NCBI RefSeq assembly: GCF_010015475.1
Contig: NZ_SSNI01000013.1
Span: 62,001 to 126,000 of the forward strand
Origin: Pontibacter pamirensis
Lineage (GTDB): Bacteria; Bacteroidota; Bacteroidia; Cytophagales; Hymenobacteraceae
Direction: 5' to 3'
DNA length: 64,000 bases
The notes beneath the pieces are model-generated. The model was given only the letters and a program-made list of their open reading frames with translations, was not told where the DNA came from and ran no database searches. Each line of letters starts with the position of its first letter. The stretch's first letter is position 1. Positions 1 through 9,013 of this stretch are shown here, piece by piece. The position numbers were made by a program, and so were the translations under genes.

Positions 1-422
1 AACGGCAGGTTAATTTCCGGTCTTTTATCAACGGTGCGGAGGGAATATGTCATACCATCTCCACCCACCATGGTTACATTGATACTTTGCTTACCGCCAC
101 CTATTTTCTCAATCTTGAATCCACCCTTCACTGTGTCTACCTGCAGAACAGGTACAGTGACCGGCATGGACCAGGCTTTACGGTGTCGTTCTCCCCAAAG
201 CGCTTTATAAAGAAAGCTGCGCTTATAGTGGCGGCCAGCCTGCACCGTCACACTATCGACAGTGGCAGGTTCCTGTTGCAGTTGCCGGTATACAGTAGGG
301 TCAGCAACAGGAGTACTGGCATAGAAATTCTTCCTGGCGCATCCAAAGGAAAGCAATAGAAGCAGGAGCAGCAGTGAGTTCAGGAAAGGGTTTATTCTGT
401 ATCGTTCAGGTTTTGGGTGCAT
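1..422 (-). CDS. Outer-membrane lipoprotein, 5' part only (gene runs off the window)
   Basis: The reading frame opens at an ATG at 420-422 and stays open to the window edge, giving about 140 residues with no stop. The N-terminus is basic, then an unbroken leucine run, then the lipobox L-S-F-G-C, so the product is a lipoprotein. The mature part contains a block resembling the N-terminal region of large Bacteroidota surface proteins in which a phosphoesterase-type domain precedes a beta-barrel (R-H-Y-K-R-S-F, W-G-E-R-H-R-K-A-W, then G-G-G-K-Q and Y-S-L-R-T-V-D-K-R-P). That family match is from memory and the informative domains lie outside the window, so the function is left open. The lipoprotein call is firm. 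Confidence 0.7.
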   Translation of the reverse strand, partial: MHPKPERYRINPFLNSLLLLLLLLSFGCARKNFYASTPVADPTVYRQLQQEPATVDSVTVQAGRHYKRSFLYKALWGERHRKAWSMPVTVPVLQVDTVKGGFKIEKIGGGKQSINVTMVGGDGMTYSLRTVDKRPEINLP

Positions 423-846
423 TCTGTGAATACTTCTTTTCCTGAATAAATGTTTAGGACCTGCCTCAGACCAGGAAAATGCATAAAGAATCGGCAGTGT
501 AGGAAGGTTTTACATGAACCAAAGCAGTTGAGGCAGCACACAAACATACCTGCAGGAGCAGAAAAAAAGTAAATAGGACACATTTTATCGGCAAAAGAGA
601 AAAAAGGATCAGGCTGATTATGTTACTTTCTGCAATTTTAATCTGAAAAACACAATCTATATATTGAATATAATATATTTATCATATTAAAAATGAAGTA
701 TATTACCACTATACCCTCTTTGCATTGCAATACCCCTTGCTGCTGCTCCCTTCCCATTCATGTTACTTTACCCTTTCAATATTACTGTTCACTAATATAT
801 TATGTTCGTATCGTTGTAATGTATTAGAACCTAAACCCTCTGACTT
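423..846. other. AT-rich intergenic region between divergent genes
   Basis: This stretch separates the minus-strand lipoprotein from the small plus-strand gene at 847. It is strongly AT-rich between about 600 and 830, as expected for back-to-back promoters. A 63-codon minus-strand frame at 392-583 overlaps the lipoprotein start and is judged spurious. I see no hairpin, repeat or RNA gene. Confidence 0.5.
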
Positions 847-1104
847 ATGAACACTTTAGCACAACTTACTTACGCTTCAGAAAGCCTTGGAAGCAACGTC
901 TCAGTGTTTTCCTTCCCGGTTAAGGCAGGGTCTTCCCTTAACGAAGACATCATTGGTTTCTCAACCACAGACGGTCACGTGGTTACTTTTAATGCCGGAA
1001 CAAATGCTATCAGCAATGGTGCGGGTATCTTCATCGGGGACTATTTTGTTGGTTTCGCAGATGGTCCTTTCAGCGATACAGCCATGCCATTTATAAAGTA
1101 TTAA
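847..1104 (+). CDS. Small orphan protein, 85 aa, unknown function
   Basis: An 85-residue product that I do not recognise. It has no signal peptide, membrane segment or cysteine. The composition is rich in Gly, Ser, Asn, Phe and Thr, with alternating hydrophobic and small residues through the middle (residues 15-75), which suggests a beta-strand protein. It sits alone behind a long AT-rich region and is followed by 163 bp before the next gene, so it is probably monocistronic. A shorter overlapping frame at 887-1096 is a shadow. The composition is not that of random out-of-frame translation, which supports a real gene, but no function can be proposed. Confidence 0.5.
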   Translation: MNTLAQLTYASESLGSNVSVFSFPVKAGSSLNEDIIGFSTTDGHVVTFNAGTNAISNGAGIFIGDYFVGFADGPFSDTAMPFIKY

Positions 1105-1267
1105 CCTAATCTTATTACTGCAACACACGATAGTAACATAGCCTGTACAAAGCTATACACCTGATCATAGCTTTACCCTTTTATACTCTACAAAGGAAAA
1201 ACACAGCGCCTGGCCAGGCTAAGAGTAGTGAAAAAGCTTATCTTTAGTATATAAAATATATACGAAG

Positions 1268-1537
1268 ATGGACCATAACTCTTTTAATCCCCGAAACCCC
1301 AAGATAACCTTAGACAGGTTTATTGCCGATTACTATGTAAAGCAGTCGGCCATGGACGCCAGAATAGGCTCTATTTTATCAAACCAGGCAAGAATTATCG
1401 CTCACCTCGAAGGCAGGGACCTGGAAGAGGTAAGAAAAGAAGTCTATGACAGGGTAGCGCTCAACGTGAAAGATAATGCCAAGCTAACACTGGAAGACTT
1501 GGGGTTTGGCTCCGAAGAGCCTGGAGAAGATACGTAA
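1268..1537 (+). CDS. Small acidic helical protein, 89 aa, unknown function
   Basis: An 89-residue soluble protein I do not recognise. After an Asn/Pro-rich start (residues 3-12) it is predicted to be mostly helical: residues 15-60 carry heptad-like hydrophobic spacing with many charged residues, suggesting a short coiled coil or oligomerisation helix. The C-terminus is very acidic (last 15 residues). No cysteines, signal peptide or membrane segment. It has its own upstream AT-rich region and no close neighbour on its strand. Confidence 0.55.
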   Translation: MDHNSFNPRNPKITLDRFIADYYVKQSAMDARIGSILSNQARIIAHLEGRDLEEVRKEVYDRVALNVKDNAKLTLEDLGFGSEEPGEDT

Positions 1538-1866
1538 AGCGCTTCTGCTAGTACCGGCTTCAATCAATTGTTACTTTTAAGCAATTACGATTCATCTTTT
1601 TTCCTTTCCCCTGAAAAGGAAAAGGCATTTCTTTACCTGATATCTCAGTAAGGGCTGGTGTGCTATCTGCAGGTGTTTACAAGAGTCCTTCAGGATTGTT
1701 GAACAAAAATCCTTTCTTCATCTTTAAGTGCATCTTTCTGAGACGCAAGTGAGCTAAAAGCTCAGCTACACTTCATTTATAGCATTTTAAGCAGGCAGGC
1801 CCATACACAAAAGCGCCTCCTGCTACAAAACAGGAGGCGCTTGAAATTCAGGATGAAATGTTCGTA
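1538..1866. other. Intergenic region between convergent genes
   Basis: This 329-bp stretch lies between the plus-strand small gene and the minus-strand cysM. It holds one clear hairpin at 1811-1842, annotated separately, and a weaker A/T-rich inverted repeat around 1595-1625 that might end the plus-strand gene. No open frame of merit is present. Confidence 0.5.
1811..1842 (-). terminator. Hairpin terminator downstream of cysM
   Basis: A perfect 12-bp inverted repeat (1811-1822 and 1831-1842) with an 8-base loop lies 25 bp beyond the cysM stop. The outer bases are AA/TT, and no long T-run follows, so termination strength is inferred from the stem. Confidence 0.75.
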
Positions 1867-2784
1867 CTATACAAACAGGCCTTCTACTGATAAATAACGC
1901 TCACCGGTATCGTAGCAGAAGGTCAGCACTTTGGAGCCTTCCGGAATTCCTTCTTCTATTTTTTTAGCAACCGCTGCAAGAGATGCTCCCGAGGATATTC
2001 CTATAAACAGGCCTTCTTCGCGGGCAGCCCGGCGGGCGTAGTCAAAAGCCTCGTCGGCATCCACCTGCACCACGCCATCCAGTAGCGTCGTGTCCATGAT
2101 GCTCGGTATAAAACCTGCGCCTACTCCCTGTATCGGGTGCGGGCCGGGCTGGCCGCCGCTTAGCACAGGCGAGGCAGAAGGCTCCACCGCGTAAACCTTC
2201 AGGTTGGGAAAGCGGCCCTTCAGCACTTTTGCCACGGCCGTGATATGCCCACCGGTACCAACCCCGGTAATGATATAGTCTAGCCCATCCGGAAAGTCCT
2301 CCAGTATCTCCTGGGCTGTGGTATCGATGTGAATCTGTGTATTGGCCTCGTTGTCGAACTGCATCGGCATCCAGGCGTTGTCATTTTCCTCCACCATCTC
2401 GCGGGCGCGTTCTATGGCACCCTTCATGCCCTTTTCGCGCGGCGTCAGCTCTAGTTTGGCACCATAAGCAGCCATCAGGCGGCGGCGCTCAATAGACATT
2501 GATTCCGGCATTACAAGAAAGATCTGGTATCCTTTTACGGCCGCCACCATCGCCAGACCTACGCCAGTGTTGCCAGAGGTAGGCTCCACTATAATACTGT
2601 CCTTGTTCAGTAAGCCTTTACGCTCGGCATCTTCAATCATGGCCAGGGCAATGCGGTCTTTAATGCTGCCGCCGGGGTTGCTGCGCTCCTGCTTCATCCA
2701 CACCTCTACATTTTTACTGTACAGCTTGTTGATGCGTACATGCGGTGTGTTGCCAATTACTTCGAGTATTGATTTCGCTTTCAT
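1867..2784 (-). CDS. cysM: Cysteine synthase B-type O-acetylserine sulfhydrylase
   Basis: A PLP enzyme of the fold-type II beta family that makes cysteine from O-acetylserine and sulfide (CysM enzymes may also accept thiosulfate). The 305-residue length fits. Visible motifs are the PLP lysine K42 in N-P-G-G-S-I-K-D-R, the phosphate/substrate loop T69-S-G-N-T-G, and the G-T-G-G-H loop that cradles the cofactor phosphate. The serine acetyltransferase that supplies O-acetylserine lies 138 bp upstream on the same strand, so the two form a pathway pair, possibly one transcript. A second beta-family enzyme at 53869-54855 is more like cystathionine beta-synthase. Confidence 0.93.
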   Translation of the reverse strand: MKAKSILEVIGNTPHVRINKLYSKNVEVWMKQERSNPGGSIKDRIALAMIEDAERKGLLNKDSIIVEPTSGNTGVGLAMVAAVKGYQIFLVMPESMSIERRRLMAAYGAKLELTPREKGMKGAIERAREMVEENDNAWMPMQFDNEANTQIHIDTTAQEILEDFPDGLDYIITGVGTGGHITAVAKVLKGRFPNLKVYAVEPSASPVLSGGQPGPHPIQGVGAGFIPSIMDTTLLDGVVQVDADEAFDYARRAAREEGLFIGISSGASLAAVAKKIEEGIPEGSKVLTFCYDTGERYLSVEGLFV

Positions 2785-2922
2785 GTTTTATCCTGATTTG
2801 TGTTTTTAAGTACTTCGATAAATTAAATAAGGCAAGCCACCTTCTAATATACAACTTAAGCTACTTAAGACCACTATCACATTTTAAAGAAAATATTGTG
2901 ATGCTTATACTTCTTACTGGGT

Positions 2923-3756
2923 CTAGATGGAAAAGTTTACCACATCTGTTGGGTCAGCGGAGCGTCGCACATTTATCTGCGGCCTGTGGTATACCCTGGA
3001 GTAAGCTGGCACACTCTCCGTCAGCCACACATTCCCCCCAATGGTACTGTATGCGCCCACCACCGTGTTGCCGCCGAGTATGGTAGCCCCGGCATATATC
3101 ACTACGTGGTGCTCGATAGTAGGATGGCGTTTGATGTTTGCCATGGTCTTATCCACACTTAAGGCTCCCAGCGTTACACCCTGATACAGTTTCACATGGT
3201 TGCCGATATGAGAGGTCTCCCCGATGACAATTCCGGTGCCATGGTCGATGCAGAAGTGCGTGCCAATCTGCGCACCGGGGTGGATGTCGATGCCGGTCTG
3301 GCCGTGGGCGTATTCTGACAGAACCCGAGGAAGCAGCGGCACCTGCAAGCGGTACAGCTCGTGGGCCAGCCGGTGAATAGCCACAGCCTTAAAGCCGGGG
3401 TACGTTCTGATTACTTCCTGCACACTCTGCGCGGCAGGGTCACCGGCGGCAATGGCCTCGGCGTCGAGCAGCAGGAGTTGGTGAATCTGGGGCAGGTGCT
3501 GCATCATCTGCTGTGCTACCTCCTCCGCTGGCATGGGCAACTGCTGCTCCATACCGGATAGCACCCGCATCAGGTTCTGCTGCAGGCTGCTGGCGTATTC
3601 CTCCAGTTCCCTCACTGTCTCGAAACGTTCATCGGCCAGGGCCGGGAAGAGCAAATGGAGCACCCCCTCTACCAGGTGGCAGATGGCTGAAGCCGGCACC
3701 TGGTGCTTTGCCTGTTGGTGATGTCTGAAAAGTGTATTTATAAACTGGCTGTTCAT
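2923..3756 (-). CDS. cysE: Serine O-acetyltransferase
   Basis: It transfers acetyl from acetyl-CoA to serine, the committed step to cysteine. The N-terminal 140 residues are helical. The C-terminal half is a left-handed beta-helix of hexapeptide repeats, with H-P-G-A-Q-I-G, I-D-H-G-T-G and I-G-E-T motifs typical of the SAT/EpsC group. The frame extends upstream to 3804, but the ATG at 3756 (M-N-S-Q-F) is preferred because the upstream 16 residues look like untranslated leader. That gives 277 residues, longer than E. coli CysE-type minimal forms because of the helical part. It is followed by cysM. Confidence 0.9.
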   Translation of the reverse strand: MNSQFINTLFRHHQQAKHQVPASAICHLVEGVLHLLFPALADERFETVRELEEYASSLQQNLMRVLSGMEQQLPMPAEEVAQQMMQHLPQIHQLLLLDAEAIAAGDPAAQSVQEVIRTYPGFKAVAIHRLAHELYRLQVPLLPRVLSEYAHGQTGIDIHPGAQIGTHFCIDHGTGIVIGETSHIGNHVKLYQGVTLGALSVDKTMANIKRHPTIEHHVVIYAGATILGGNTVVGAYSTIGGNVWLTESVPAYSRVYHRPQINVRRSADPTDVVNFSI

Positions 3757-3941
3757 TATGATTTTATCAACGTATCCCGCGGAATATTGTGTTGCAATTA
3801 ACAAAAAAAGAGGATACTTGTTTAGACGCGTTTTATAAGCTAAACCTAACCTGCAAGTTCTGAGCTATTCCTGCCGCTGTTTTTGCATCAGCAATAACAC
3901 TAAAATTCATTTGTCATTTGTCCTTCTTCTCACTTCCTCCC

Positions 3942-5105
3942 CTACTCCTTCTTTACAAACAGTATGAGATACAGGAAGGATACCAAAGAAAAAGCGGCCG
4001 AGAGCCAGAAAACCAGAGTAAAGTTACTGGCGTCGTTGTTGTAGAGCCAGCCCGAGCAAAAAGCGCCTATACCAATACCCGCTTCGAGGGCAATATACAT
4101 GGTTGCCATCGCTCGCCCCCGGCGTGCCTCATGGCTCAGGTCAATCGTCCAGGCGTAGATGGTGGGTGAGTTCATGCCCTGCGCCACGCCGAATAAAACA
4201 CCTGCCAGCAGCAACTCCGTAGGCGACGACACCACGCCAATAAAGACCATGGCCACTGTGAGCAGGCTTGTGCTGATACGAAGTACGTTTATCCGCCCAT
4301 ACTTGTCAGAGGCGCGGCCGGCCAGAAACCGGATAGCAAGGGAGGCTAGCGTGAAGCTGGTGAAGAAGAGCCCTTTGTTCTGGATGCCCAGTTGTTCACT
4401 GAAATCCGGGATGATGGTAAGAATGGTACCGTAGGCGAAAGTAGAAAACAACATGACAACAGACGGTGCCAGTACACGTGGTTCAAAAATCTCGCTCCGG
4501 GATATTTTGAGCAGCCCTATCCGAAAACGATGTGGGGTGTCCAGGGTTTCGTGCATCCGCACCAGCACCCCAACAGACAGAAAGGCCGCCAGCGAAGAAG
4601 CATAAAACATGGTATCCACGGAAAACTGGTTCGCGATAGCGCCGCCCGCTGCTGGCCCCGCTGCCATACCCAGACTTCCTGAAAGCCCGATAAGCCCCAT
4701 TGCCTCCCCGCGCCGCCCTACCGGCACTACGTCGGCTACATATGCCGCTGTGCCCGTAGGCGTAAAACCGGTAGAAAAGCCGTGCATAAAGCGCAAAAAC
4801 AGGAAAGCCGCCACGGTGCCTGTAAGCGGATACATGAAACCAGCCACCACGCAAACGGCCCCACCCACTATCATCACAGGTATGCGCCCAATTTTGTCGG
4901 CCAGTTTGCCGCTAAATGGCCTTGAAAGGCCTGCTGTCAGCGTGAAGAGGGAAATTACAAGGCCTTTGTACTCGGCACCACCCAGACTGCTCAGGTAGTC
5001 GGGCAGTTCCGGGATAATCATGTTAAAACTTGCGAAGAAGAGAAAGGAGCTCAGGCAAAGCAAGCCAAACTGCACCCCATACACCCGCTTAAGCTTTTCT
5101 GCCAT
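3942..5105 (-). CDS. MFS transporter, 12 membrane segments
   Basis: A 387-residue inner-membrane transporter of the major facilitator superfamily. About twelve hydrophobic segments are visible in two halves. Motif A (G-K-L-A-D-K-I-G-R, near residue 67) lies between segments 2 and 3, and a second copy (G-R-A-S-D-K-Y-G-R) appears in the matching position of the second half. The G-F-x-x-G-F-T-P-T-G stretch in segment 4 resembles drug/metabolite:H+ antiporters. No substrate can be read from sequence. It is monocistronic on the minus strand, downstream of cysE-proximal sequence but separated from it. Confidence 0.88.
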   Translation of the reverse strand: MAEKLKRVYGVQFGLLCLSSFLFFASFNMIIPELPDYLSSLGGAEYKGLVISLFTLTAGLSRPFSGKLADKIGRIPVMIVGGAVCVVAGFMYPLTGTVAAFLFLRFMHGFSTGFTPTGTAAYVADVVPVGRRGEAMGLIGLSGSLGMAAGPAAGGAIANQFSVDTMFYASSLAAFLSVGVLVRMHETLDTPHRFRIGLLKISRSEIFEPRVLAPSVVMLFSTFAYGTILTIIPDFSEQLGIQNKGLFFTSFTLASLAIRFLAGRASDKYGRINVLRISTSLLTVAMVFIGVVSSPTELLLAGVLFGVAQGMNSPTIYAWTIDLSHEARRGRAMATMYIALEAGIGIGAFCSGWLYNNDASNFTLVFWLSAAFSLVSFLYLILFVKKE

Positions 5106-5388
5106 ACATCATGTTTCAGGCTGCAAAGTTGGCAAACCTTCTGCTGCCACACCACCCCGTGCCGCAAAAAAACATCTGTGGAGTTTCCGGACACCGCTAA
5201 CAAAGCACTGGTTGTATGTGGTGATAGGAAACCTGAACTATGAACTGGCGGGGGAGGGAAACTGGCCTCTAATAACTAAGGGGAAAGAACATACTATCTT
5301 CGAGAACATTCTGGAGGCGCGAGACGAAAAGAGCCAGCGAAGTGGCGAGAAATGACAAAAAGACTTGCTTATAATATGTGAGATACAG

Positions 5389-5907
5389 CTACTGCAGCAT
5401 AATCTCCTTCTGCTGCACCATCTCTTTTATCTGCTCTTTTACCTGCTGCAGTACCGCGTCATTCTGGATGCGTTCCAGGTTTATATCATGCTCTTCCTCA
5501 TTCTTAAGCATAAAATTCACCCGGTACATGTCAACTTGCACAGTGTCTACCTCTTCCCAGTCAAACTCCTGCTCCTTCTGCAGAAATTTAGACCTGTAGC
5601 ACACGCCCTCATCTGTCAGGGTAAGGTGGCGGCGGTACTTTGGCTTGCGGTCGAGCCAGATATTGAAGAAGAAATAGGCGGGAACCAACAGGTTGAAAAG
5701 GAAAATGAATATTAACGCAATCGTAAACTGCTTGGAAACAGCGAGGTACACAAGCAAACCCAACTGTAAAGATACGGCCACAAAAGCAAGCACCATCAGG
5801 CGTCGTTCTGCTTTCGGCTTCAAGGTGTAGGCACCTTCAAATAGTTTGACACTTATTTCCTGCATGAGCAACAGCGGGTTGTTTTGTCTAAAATAGATAA
5901 TTCCCAT
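5389..5907 (-). CDS. Membrane protein with C-terminal PH-like domain
   Basis: A protein of about 172 residues. Two hydrophobic segments (roughly residues 40-60 and 63-85) form a hairpin in the membrane. The C-terminal half has the beta-rich pattern of bacterial PH-like/YcxB-like domains (L-T-x-x-G-V-C-Y, then W-E-E-V) and ends in a charged, Gln-rich helix. ATG starts exist at 5907 and 5865; the second gives 158 residues beginning M-Q-E-I-S and is equally plausible. The function is unknown. It is divergent from the HEAT/cyclophilin gene, with about 70-115 bp between the starts. Confidence 0.65.
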   Translation of the reverse strand: MGIIYFRQNNPLLLMQEISVKLFEGAYTLKPKAERRLMVLAFVAVSLQLGLLVYLAVSKQFTIALIFIFLFNLLVPAYFFFNIWLDRKPKYRRHLTLTDEGVCYRSKFLQKEQEFDWEEVDTVQVDMYRVNFMLKNEEEHDINLERIQNDAVLQQVKEQIKEMVQQKEIMLQ

Positions 5908-5980
5908 CAAATATCAAAATTGTACTCTGCGCATAAGCTTCAGGCCCTCTTCTATATTTTCTTTATCTTGAGGGCGTATT

Positions 5981-7969
5981 ATGAACAGAAAAATGAAACT
6001 ACGCTATACCTGTGTACTTGCACTTGGTGCACTCTCAGCTTGCCAGTACCTACCTTCAAAACAAACAGACTCCCCGGTGGCTATTAATAAGTTTGAGGAT
6101 AAAACCCTGCAGCAAATCTATACGCTACAGGACGAGCGCAACACAGCTGAACTGCTGCCTTACCTGAGCCATACCTCACCACAATACCGCACCGAAGCAG
6201 CCCTGGCTTTTGCCTCTGTGCAGGACACGCTGGCAGTGCCTCCCCTTTTGCAGTTGTTGGCAGACACTGCCGTGGCTGCCCGGAAAGCCGCAGCTTATGC
6301 CCTGGGGCAAATTGGGTACGCTAAAGCAGAAAACGCTATCATACAACACCTGCAGCAAGAGCCAAACCCTGGGGTGCAGGCCGAGTTGTTAGAAGCCTTA
6401 GGCAAAGTAGCCACTCCTGCCGGTGCGGTATTCCTGAACCGTTATACACCTGATAATGAAACTGCCATGGCGGGCCAGTCATGGGGCCTGTACCGTGCTG
6501 GCCAGCGCCAGCAGGTAACACAGCAGGGCACAGCAGAGGCAGTACAATTCATAGCGGCAGATAACCCTTACGAGGCTCGGCTGGCAGCGGCACATTACCT
6601 GGCCCGCACCCCCAAAATAGACCTGACACCTTACCGCCGGCAACTGCTTACCTCCGCCACATCCGACACAGCACCTGAGGTGCGTATGGCTGTTGTGCAA
6701 TCGCTGGCAAAAGTCAGAGCAAACGACAAAGCACAGTTTTTATCTACCGTTGCACAAAGTGACCCGGATTACCGCGTGCGCCTGAGTGCTGTAAGAGCCA
6801 TGAGTGGTTTGGAATTCAGAGAAATAAAACCTGCCGTGCTGGCTGCCTTGCAGGATGAAAACATCAACACGGCGGTAGCCACTTCTGAGTTCTTGGTGGC
6901 GAACCCCGCCGGAGTAGAAGTAGATGCCCTGCTGCAAGTCATGCCGCAGCTACAGGATGCACGGGTGCGCGGTAATGTTATCTGGGTGATTCTCCGCAAC
7001 AGCCAGCCGCAGAGCAAAGCGTACCTCAACAACCGCTACAAACAACAGTACCAGCACGCACGTAGTCCTTATGACAAAGCGCAGCTGCTGAAGGCACTCT
7101 CTGGCTACTACGACAACTACAGCTTTATTGCAGATGAAATGTTCTCCGCACATGAGCCTGTTATAGCCACCACTGCCATGGATGCGCTCATCCTGATGCG
7201 CCAGCAACCTGATTTTCCCACAAGCCTGGAAAGCGAGTTTGCAGAGATATTCCGAAAAGCTGTCGGAACCGGGGACGTGGCTTTGGTGGGAATGGCCGCT
7301 ACCGCAATACGCGACCCGAAGCTGAACCTGAGAGACCACTACCGCAGCTTTGGCTTTCTGGTGGAGGCCAAGCAAAAACTGCAGCTGCCCCGCGACATGG
7401 AAACGAACATTGAGCTGCAGAAGACCTTGGACTACCTGAATAACCGGGAGGAGAGCATCACACCCCAAAATCCTTTCACGCACCCCATCGATTGGAATTT
7501 GGTGAAGAGTATACCTGCAGATCAGCAGGTAGTACTGCATACAGAGAAAGGAGCCATCACCCTGCAATTATTTGTAGAAGATGCTCCTGGCTCTGTCGCT
7601 AATTTTGTAGCGCTAGCCAGACAAGACTTCTTTGACAGCCTCTACTTCCACCGGGTAGTACCCAACTTTGTGGCCCAGGGCGGCGACAAGCGCGGCGATG
7701 GCTGGGGAAGCTCGGATTACTCTATTCGCTCAGAATTTGCGCCGCTGCATTATGGCGAGGGCTACGTAGGCATGGCCTCGGCAGGGAAAGACACCGAGAG
7801 CAACCAATGGTTCATCACCCACTCCCCCACACCACACCTCGACGGCCGCTATACCATTTTCGCGAAAGTAGTAGAGGGCATGCAGGTAGTGCACCAGTTG
7901 GAAGTCGGAGATAAGATTATGGATGTGGAGATAAAGAAAGCAATATCAAATCAGGTAAGCGCAAGATGA
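5981..7969 (+). CDS. Lipoprotein with HEAT repeats and C-terminal cyclophilin-type peptidyl-prolyl isomerase
   Basis: A 662-residue envelope protein. Residues 1-21 are a lipoprotein signal ending in L-S-A-C. Residues about 60-460 are a string of HEAT/armadillo-like helical repeats (for example Y-R-T-E-A-A-L-A-F-A). Residues about 510-655 form a cyclophilin domain with the catalytic F-H-R-V-V-P-N-F core, the Q-G-G-D loop, and the L-D-G-R-Y-T-I-F-A-K-V element. The likely role is proline isomerisation or chaperoning of periplasmic or outer-membrane clients, with the HEAT solenoid as binding scaffold. A start at the internal Met five codons in is also possible. The gene converges on the thioredoxin-like gene across a long palindrome. 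Confidence 0.88.
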   Translation: MNRKMKLRYTCVLALGALSACQYLPSKQTDSPVAINKFEDKTLQQIYTLQDERNTAELLPYLSHTSPQYRTEAALAFASVQDTLAVPPLLQLLADTAVAARKAAAYALGQIGYAKAENAIIQHLQQEPNPGVQAELLEALGKVATPAGAVFLNRYTPDNETAMAGQSWGLYRAGQRQQVTQQGTAEAVQFIAADNPYEARLAAAHYLARTPKIDLTPYRRQLLTSATSDTAPEVRMAVVQSLAKVRANDKAQFLSTVAQSDPDYRVRLSAVRAMSGLEFREIKPAVLAALQDENINTAVATSEFLVANPAGVEVDALLQVMPQLQDARVRGNVIWVILRNSQPQSKAYLNNRYKQQYQHARSPYDKAQLLKALSGYYDNYSFIADEMFSAHEPVIATTAMDALILMRQQPDFPTSLESEFAEIFRKAVGTGDVALVGMAATAIRDPKLNLRDHYRSFGFLVEAKQKLQLPRDMETNIELQKTLDYLNNREESITPQNPFTHPIDWNLVKSIPADQQVVLHTEKGAITLQLFVEDAPGSVANFVALARQDFFDSLYFHRVVPNFVAQGGDKRGDGWGSSDYSIRSEFAPLHYGEGYVGMASAGKDTESNQWFITHSPTPHLDGRYTIFAKVVEGMQVVHQLEVGDKIMDVEIKKAISNQVSAR

Positions 7970-8058
7970 AGACTAATTGGCCGGACAGCCTGCACGCGGG
8001 TACAAGTCTTCAGACTCGCTTGAGCAAAATATGTATATGGTAGTTCCGGCGACTAAGT

Positions 8059-8114
8059 ATTTTCAGGAACAAGAAAGGCGACACTGCAGTGTCGCCTTTC
8101 TTGTTCCTGAAAAT
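8059..8114. terminator. 56-bp perfect spacerless palindrome, bidirectional terminator
   Basis: Positions 8059-8086 and 8087-8114 are exact reverse complements, 28 bp each, with no spacer. The palindrome lies between two convergent genes, 89 bp after the plus-strand stop and 7 bp after the minus-strand stop. The outer A/T-rich and inner G/C-rich arrangement fits a bidirectional terminator. Confidence 0.85.
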
Positions 8115-8121
8115 TTGAAGC

Positions 8122-8784
8122 TTATGAGCAACGCTCTAAGAGCCGGTCCTGCGGGAACGTAAGCTGAGCCCAGTTACGGAGCAGGCATTTAAACTCCTGC
8201 TGCAGCGTACGGCTACGGTCTTTGTCATACCAACCGTACAGCTTTTCTGCCATTTCTTTAAAGGGAAGGTTGTTATCTTTTGCTTCCTGCACCAGCTTTT
8301 GCGCCGGCTCGGGGCGTGGTCCCCATGTTCCCAGTACTTCCAGCGTATCTGTGTCAAGCACGATCAATTTTGGAATAGAGCGGGTATCGTTTGTCAGGAA
8401 AGCATCCATCACTTCCGGGTGCTCATCGCGCAGCAACAGCTTTACCTCAATAAGTGGGGAAGCATCCGCTATTTTTGCAATGGCCGGGATGTTCTGAGCT
8501 GCATCTCCGCACCAGGCTTCCGTTAGAACCACCCAAGTCATCTTATTATCCACACTCAGAAGCAGCTGCACTATCTCATCATCCAGTGCAACACTCTTTT
8601 CCATGCGGTACATACGGTGCATGTTCATGCGCGTGTATTCTACCATTTCCTCTGAATGATTCTCACCGGTGGTTTTGCCTTCTGCCAGTAATGTATCAAT
8701 CATCTCGAGGTACTGCATGTAAGAGATAGCTTTTGAAAGGTGTTCGTGTGTGATAGGTGTTTTCGCTATAAGTGTCTCAGTCAT
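8122..8784 (-). CDS. Thioredoxin-family protein with a single active-site cysteine
   Basis: A 220-residue cytoplasmic protein. Residues 1-75 are helical. Residues about 80-200 form a thioredoxin fold with T-E-A-W-C-G-D-A at 88-95 and the cis-proline in S-I-P-K near 138. Only C92 is present where thioredoxins have CxxC, so it cannot act as an ordinary dithiol reductase; a monothiol role or thiol binding is possible. This W-C-G-D form is, from memory, usual for this Bacteroidota group rather than a mutation. There is no signal peptide. It is monocistronic, ending against the palindrome at 8059-8114. Confidence 0.8.
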   Translation of the reverse strand: MTETLIAKTPITHEHLSKAISYMQYLEMIDTLLAEGKTTGENHSEEMVEYTRMNMHRMYRMEKSVALDDEIVQLLLSVDNKMTWVVLTEAWCGDAAQNIPAIAKIADASPLIEVKLLLRDEHPEVMDAFLTNDTRSIPKLIVLDTDTLEVLGTWGPRPEPAQKLVQEAKDNNLPFKEMAEKLYGWYDKDRSRTLQQEFKCLLRNWAQLTFPQDRLLERCS

Positions 8785-9013
8785 ATTTTATGTTTATTGG
8801 TTTCTCTTATTTTACAATATTTTACTAACTATATATTAAAATCGTTCCTATCAAAATAGTTCCTGCAGCCTCAGCTTCTTCTGTAACCACTTTGTGGCTA
8901 AAGCTAATTTGTTTGTTGTTTTGCGCAATTGGTCAAGTAGTTTGCGGCATCTGTCAAGCATAAAACATACTGATGCACATACCTTTGGCCTATAACCTTA
9001 TAACCACAGAGAT

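Noticed and set aside
392-583. 63-codon minus-strand frame
   Set aside because: It overlaps the start of the lipoprotein gene in another frame and has a Cys/Phe-rich composition typical of chance translation.
6950-7567. 205-codon minus-strand frame inside the HEAT/cyclophilin gene
   Set aside because: Antisense shadow; the plus-strand protein has a signal peptide and two recognised domains.
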